Source: Theocolax elegans (Eukaryota; Arthropoda; Insecta; Hymenoptera; Cerocephalidae). From it: a stretch of DNA of 64,000 nt. A model generated the notes under the pieces. The model searched no databases. It was given only the letters and a program-made list of their open reading frames with translations, and had not been told where the DNA came from. Shown one piece after another: positions 58,001 to 64,000 of this stretch. Each line of letters begins with the position of its first letter. Within the stretch, counting starts at the first letter, position 1. The position numbers and the translations under genes were made by a program. The DNA lies in the NCBI GenBank assembly GCA_026168455.1, contig CM047428.1:34213255-34277254 (forward strand), read 5' to 3'.

Positions 58001-61000
58001 ATTCTACCAATTACGGGATTTCCAGGATCTTTCGGGAATTGCTGAGGTATTTCGGGATGACGCTACTAATTACGGAATTTCCTGGATATTTCGGGAATTT
58101 CTGAATATTTCAGAAACACTCCACTAATTACGGAATTTCCTGGATATTTCGGGAATTTCTGAGGTATTTCGAAATGTCTCCACTAATGGTGGAATTTTCT
58201 GGATATTTCGGGAATATATGAGGAAATTCGGGATGACTCTACCAAATACGGGATTTCCAGGATCTTTCGGGAATTGCTGAGGTATTTCGGGATGACGCTA
58301 CTAATTACGGAATTTCCTGGATATTTCGGGAATGTCAGAAATATTTCAGAAAGACTCCACTAATTACGGAATTTCCTGGATATTTCGGGAATTTCTGAGG
58401 TATTTCTGGATAACTCTACAAATTAAGGGATTTCCTGGATAATTCGGGAATTTCTGAAAAATTTCAGAAAGACTCCACTGATTACGGAATTTCCTGGATA
58501 TTTCGGGAATTTCTGAGGTATTTCTGGATCACTATACTAATTATGGGATTTCCAGGTTATTTCGGAAACTTCTGAGTAAATTGGGGATAACACCAATAAT
58601 AACGGGATTTTCTGGAAATTTCGGGAATTTCTTAAAAAATTCGGGATGACTAATAATTACGGGATTTTCTGGATATTTCGGGTATATCTGAGGAATTTCG
58701 TGACGATTCTACTAATTACGAGATTTCCTGGATCTTTCGGTAACTGCTGAGGTATTTAAAAAAAACTCCACTAATTATGGTATTTCCTGGATAATTCGAG
58801 AATTTCTGTGGTATTTTTGGGATAACTCTACAAATTAAGGGATTTCCTGGATATTTGGGGAATTTCTGAGGTATTTCTGGATAACTGTACTAATTACGGG
58901 ATTTCCAGGATATTTCGGGAATTTCTGAGATATTTTGGAATGTCGCTACTAATTACGGATTTCCTTGAATTTCGGGAATTCTGGTACTAAATAAGGGATT
59001 TCCTGGATATTTCGGGAATTTCTGAAATATTTCAGAAAGACTTCACTAATTATGGTATTTCCTGGATATTTCGGGAATATCTGAGGAAATTAGTGATGAT
59101 TTTACCAATTACGGGATTTCCAGGATCTTTCGGGAATTGCTGAGGTATTTCGGGATGACGCTACTAATTACGAAATTTCCTGGATATTTCGGGAATTTCT
59201 GAAATATTTCAGAAACACTCCACTAATTACGGAATTTCCTGGATATTTCGGGAATTTCTGAGGTATTTCGAAATGTCTCCACTAATTGTGGAATTTCCTG
59301 GATATTTCGGGAATTTCTGAAATATTTCAGAAAGACTCCACTGATGATGGAATTTTCTGGATATTTCGGGAATGTCAGAAATATTTCAGAAAGACTCCAC
59401 TAATTACGGGATTTCCAGGATATTTCGGGAATTTCTGAGGTATTTCTGGATAACTCTACAAATTAAGGGATTTCCTGGATAATTCGGGAATTTCTGAAAA
59501 ATTTCAGAAAGACTCCACTGATTACGGAATTTCCTGGATATTTGGGGAATTTCTGAGGTATTTCTGGATAACTGTACTAATTACGGGATTTCCAGGATAT
59601 TTCGGGAATTTCTGAGATATTTTGGAATGTCGCTACTAATTACGGGATTTCCTTGATATTTCGGGAATATCTGAGGAAATTCGTGATGACTCTACCAATT
59701 ACGGGATTTCCTGGATCTTTCGGGAATTGCTGAGGTATTTCTGGATAACTCTACTAAATAAGGGATTTCCTGGATATTTCGGGAATTTCTGAAATATTTC
59801 AGAAAGACTTCACTAATTATGGTATTTCCTGGATATTTCGGGAATATCTGAGGAAATTAGTGATGATTCTACCAATTACGGAATTTCCTGGATATTTCGG
59901 GAATTTCTGAAATATTTCAGAAACACTCCACTAATTACGGAATTTCCTGGATATTTCGGGAATTTCTGAGGTATTTCGAAATGTCTCCACTAATTGTGGA
60001 ATTTCCTGGATATTTCGGGAATTTCTGAAATATTTCAGAAAGACTCCACTAATGACGGAATTTTCTGGATATTTCGGGAATATATGAGGAAATTCGTGAT
60101 GACTCTACCAATTACAGGAATTCCTGGATCTTTCGGGAATTTCTGAGGTATTTCGGGATGACGCTACTAATTACGGGATTTCCTGGATATTTCGGGAATG
60201 TCAGAAATATTTCAGAAAGACTCCACTAATTACGGAATTTCCTGGATATTTCGGGAATTTCTGAGGTATTTCTGGATAACTCTACAAATTAAGGGATTTC
60301 CTGGATAATTCGGGAATTTCTGAAAAATTTCAGAAAGACTCCACTGATTACGGAATTTCCTGGATATTTCGGGAATTTCTGAGGTATTTCTGGATCACTA
60401 TACTAATTATGGGATTTCCAGGTTATTTCGGAAACTTCTGAGTAAATTGGGGATAACACCAATAATAACGGGATTTTCTGGAAAATTCGGGAATTTCTTA
60501 AAAAATTCGGGATGACTAATAATTACGGGATTTTCTGGATATTTCGGGTATATCTGAGGAATTTCGTGACGATTCTACTAATTACGATATTTCCTGGATC
60601 TTTCGGTAACTGCTGAGGTATTTAAAAAAAAACTCCACTAATTATGGTATTTCCTGAATAGTTCGAGAATTTCTGGGGTATTTTTGGATAACTCTACAAA
60701 TTAAGGGACTTCCTGGATATTTGGGGAATTTCTGAGGTATTTCTGGATAACTGTACTAATTACGGGATTTCCAGGATATTCCGTGAATTTCTGAGATATT
60801 TTGGAATGTCGCTACTAATTACGGGATTTCCTTGATATTTCGGGAATATCTGAGGAAATTCGTGATGACTCTACCAATTACGGGATTTCCTGGATCTTTC
60901 GGGAATTGCTGAGGTATTTCTGGATAACTCTACTAAATAAGGGATTTCCTGGATATTTCGGGAATTTCTGAAATATTTCAGAAAGACTTCACTAATTATG

Positions 61001-61800
61001 GTATTTCCTGGATATTTCGGGAATATCTGAGGAAATTAGTGATGATTTTACCAATTACGGGATTTCCAGGATCTTTCGGGAATTGCTGAGGTATTTCGGG
61101 ATGACGCTACTAATTACGAAATTTCCTGGATATTTCGGGAATTTCTGAAATATTTCAGAAACACTCCACTAATTACGGAATTTCCTGGATATTTCGGGAA
61201 TTTCTGAGGTATTTCGAAATGTCTCCACTAATTGTGGAATTTCCTGGATATTTCGGGAATTTCTGAAATATTTCAGAAAGACTCCACTGATGATGGAATT
61301 TTCTGGATATTTCGGGAATATATGAGGAAATTCGTGATGACTCTACCAATTACAGGAATTCCTGGATCTTTCGGGAATTTCTGAGGTATTTCGGGATGAC
61401 GCTACTAATTACGGGATTTCCTGGATATTTCGGGAATATCTGAGGAAATTCGTGATGACTCTACCAATTACGGGATTTCCTGGATCTTTCGGGAATTTCT
61501 GAGGAAATTCGGGATAACACTAATAATGACGGAATTTCCTGGATATTACGGGAATTTCTGAGGTATTTCTGGATAACTCTACTAAATAAGGGATTTCCTG
61601 GATATTTCGGGAATTTCTGAAATATTTCAGAAAAACTCCACTAATTACGGGATTTTCTGGATATTTCGGGAATATCTGAGGAATTTCGTGATGACTAATA
61701 GTTACGGAATTTCCTGGATCTTTCGGGAATTCTTGAGGTATTTCGAGATGACGCTACCAATTACTGGAATTTCAGGATATTTCGGGAATTTCTCAAATAT
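52020..61800 (+). repeat. ~4.1-kb and 472-bp higher-order repeats
   Basis: Rare markers recur: GATTAATTTCTGAGG at about 52100 and 56208, and GACTAATAGTTACGG at about 52840, 56941, 61693 and 63211. These give ~4.1 kb, then ~4.75 kb and ~1.5 kb spacings. Within it GGATTGTCGCTAC repeats at 54070 and 54542, i.e. 472 bp or 8 monomers. Confidence 0.75.
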
Positions 61801-63475
61801 TCCATAAAGACTCCACTAATTACGGGATTTTCTGGATATTTCGGGAATACCTGAGGAATTTCGTGATGATTCTACCAATTACGGGATTTCCTTGTTCTTT
61901 CGGTAATTGCTGAGGTATTTAAAAGAAACTCCACTAATTATTGTATTTCCTGAATATTTCGAGAATTTCTGGGGTATTTTTGGATAACTCTACAAATTAA
62001 GGGATTTCCTGGATATTTCGGGAATTTCTGAGGTATTTCTGGATAACTCTACTAATTACGGGATTTCCAGGATATTTCGGGAATTTCTGAGATATTGTGG
62101 AATGACGCTACTAATTACGGGATTTCCTTGATATTTCGGGAATATCTGAGGAAATTCGTGATGACTCTACCAATTACGGGATTTCCTGGATCTTTCGGGA
62201 ATTTCTGAGGAAATTCGGAATAACACCAATAATAACGGAATTTCCTGGATATTTCGGGAATTTCTGAGGTATTTCTGGATAACTCTACTAAATAAGGGAT
62301 TTCCTGGATATTTTGGGAATTTCTGATGTATTTCGAAATGTCTCCACTAATTGTGGTATTTCCTGGATATTTCGGAAATTTCTGATTTATTTCGGGATGA
62401 CGCTACTAATTACGGGATTTCCTTGATATTTCGGGAATTTCTGAGGTATTTCGAAATGTCTCCACTATTTGTGGAATTTCCTGGATAGAATTTCTGAGGT
62501 ATTTTTGGAATAACGCTAAGGATTTCCTGGATATTTCGGGAATTTCTGAGGTATTTTGGATAAACTCTACTAATTACGGGATTTCCAGGATATTTTCGGG
62601 AATTTCGAGATTTGTGGAATGACGCCTACTAATTACGGGATTTCCTTGATATTTCGGGAATATCTGAGGAAATTCGTGATGACTCTACCAATTACGGATT
62701 TCCTGGATCTTTCGGGAATTTCTGAGGAAATTCGGAATAACACCAATAATAACGGAATTTTCCTGGATATTTCGGGAATTTCGAGGTATTTCTGGAAACT
62801 CTACTAAATAAGGGATTTCCTGGATATTTTGGGAATTTCTGATGTATTTCGAAATGTCTCCACTAATTGTGGTATTTCCTGGATATTTCGGAAATTTCTG
62901 ATTTATTTCGGGATGACGCTACTAATTACGGGATTTCCTTGATATTTCGGGAATTTCTGAGGTATTTCGAAATGTCTCCACTATTTGTGGAATTTCCTGG
63001 ATATTTCGGGAATTTCTGAAATATTTAAAGAAAAACTCCACTAATTATGGTATTTCCTGGATATTTCGGGAATTTATGTGGTATTTTTGGATAACTCTAC
63101 AAATTAAGGGATTTCCTGGATATTTCGGGAATTTCTGAGGTATTTCGAAATGTCTCCACTAATTGTGGAATTTCCAGGATATTTCGGGAATTTATGAGGT
63201 ATTTCGGGATGACTAATAGTTACGGAATTTCCTGGATCTTTCGGGAATTCCTGAGGTATTTCGAGATGACGCTACCAATTACTGGAATTTGTGGATATTT
63301 CGGGAATTTCTCAAATATTTCATAAAGACTCCACTAATTACGGGATTTTCTGGATATTTCGGGAATATCTGGGGTATTTCGGGATGACGCTACAAGTTAC
63401 GGGATTTCCTAGAAATTGTGGGAATTGCTGAAATATTTCAGAAAGACTCCACTAATTACGGGATTTCCTGGATAT

Positions 63476-63713
63476 TTTTTATTTTAATACCTTGTTTTCA
63501 TATATTAATATTTTTGTCTTCAATATTATTTTTGTTGACTATTTCTTGTTTTTGTTTTCTGTCAATACTTATTTTTACATTATCTTTGTTTTTAATTCTT
63601 CTTTATAATTTTGAGATTCTTCTATTACATCTTCTTTCGATATTGTATTTTTTTCAATATTGTGTCCCAAACCTTGTTTTAATCACGAGCGAAGCGAGCG
63701 TTTTTGACTATAG
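63476..63713. other. T-rich flank of the satellite
   Basis: The array ends inside a monomer (CCTGGATATT, then a T run). The flank is T-rich with no recognised gene, and ends with CGAGCGAAGCGAGCG at 63686-63700 just before the direct repeat. Confidence 0.5.
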
Positions 63714-64000
63714 TCATTAATTAACATCAAACTTAAGTCAATAATATTAAAAAAATTCCTTTATAAATACCACTAAAAAAATAATTAATGAACACGTAAC
63801 CATATAAATATTATTATTTGTACTTTAATATTTCTATAATTTAAAGTTATATTAACATTGATTCATTCATTATTGTCAATTACTGTTAAAAATTTTTTCT
63901 TAAAAATTAATAATAATTCAGTCTATATTTATTGCACTTTGTTAAAATATATTTACCATTTACAAATTAAAAATTAAATTTTGATTTTTTCCCAATTTCA
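63714..64000. repeat. Right copy of the 287-bp direct repeat
   Basis: Matches 40957-41243 to the last base of the window with only a few differences (for example CTTTAATA for GTTTAATA). By analogy another Penelope copy may follow beyond 64000 on the minus strand. Confidence 0.95.

Larger units (their letters stand above)
41980..63475 (+). repeat. Large satellite array, ~59-bp monomer
   Basis: About 21.5 kb, or roughly 364 monomers by length, all in one orientation. A consensus monomer divides into three related subunits: CGGGATTTCCTGGATATTT (19), CGGGAATTTCTGAGGTATTT (20) and CGGGATGACTCTACTAATTA (20). Monomer variants (TGGATCTTT, AATTGCTGAGG, AACACCAATAATAACGG, TTTAAAAAAAACTCC) recur in fixed orders, giving higher-order repeats. 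The many plus-strand ORFs of 60-130 codons rich in NYGISWIFREFL are a by-product: 59 is not a multiple of 3 and all consensus stops fall in one phase per monomer. Such arrays commonly form heterochromatin. Confidence 0.97.

Overview
The window looks like AT-rich nuclear DNA of an animal, most likely an insect. The evidence is a DIRS element, Penelope-like elements with GIY-YIG endonuclease, a primer-binding site matching animal tRNA-Lys(CUU), R1/I-type LINE fragments, long (TA)n microsatellites and many MITE-like palindromes. I could not fix the species; a parasitoid or other hymenopteran is plausible but only inferred. I find no intact host protein-coding gene. Every coding stretch I can name is a decayed mobile-element protein. 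The whole reads like gene-poor heterochromatin built of nested repeats.

Layout. 1-940: two copies of a GC-richer repeat. 950-2740: tandem array of a ~326-bp unit, each full unit holding a perfect 20-21 bp hairpin. 3565-4060: short direct and inverted repeats. 4242-5205: broken LINE ORF1 (minus). 5210-7100: simple repeats and two small repeat families. 7381-12150: a nearly full-length but inactivated DIRS retrotransposon (minus), with Gag, RT/RNase H and tyrosine recombinase in order between unusual inverted terminal repeats. 12448-13122 and 17392-17849: two related palindromic elements with 3-bp TAA/TTA target duplications. 13930-14120: LINE endonuclease fragment. 18235-18412: Ty3/gypsy RNase H fragment. 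18765-20650: LINE with a decayed zinc-knuckle ORF1 and no ORF2. 21590-22585: small array of a 59-bp satellite.

22600-26100 holds hairpins, an LTR-retrotransposon primer-binding site and a CpG-rich, exon-like block. 26600-37780 is dominated by large palindromes (1.5-2.2 kb) set in (TA)n tracts. They share a terminal motif close to GGG-n-n-ATTCCAyGTgAA, and other elements are nested inside them; a tandem duplication of ~0.9 kb surrounds two of them. 38148-39294 is a candidate solo LTR carrying a small hAT-like MITE. 39465-41979 holds three Penelope-like fragments and a hammerhead-ribozyme-like motif.

41980-63475 is one huge satellite array of ~59-bp monomers (about 364 copies by length). The monomer is a diverged trimer of a ~20-bp unit, and the array has higher-order repeats near 0.47, 0.82 and 4.1 kb. 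It starts directly against a truncated Penelope RT fragment. A 287-bp direct repeat lies on both sides of the region (40957-41243 and 63714-64000).

Most interesting are the (TA)n palindrome superfamily, the satellite bracketed by Penelope sequence, the ribozyme-like motif and the hairpin array at the left end.
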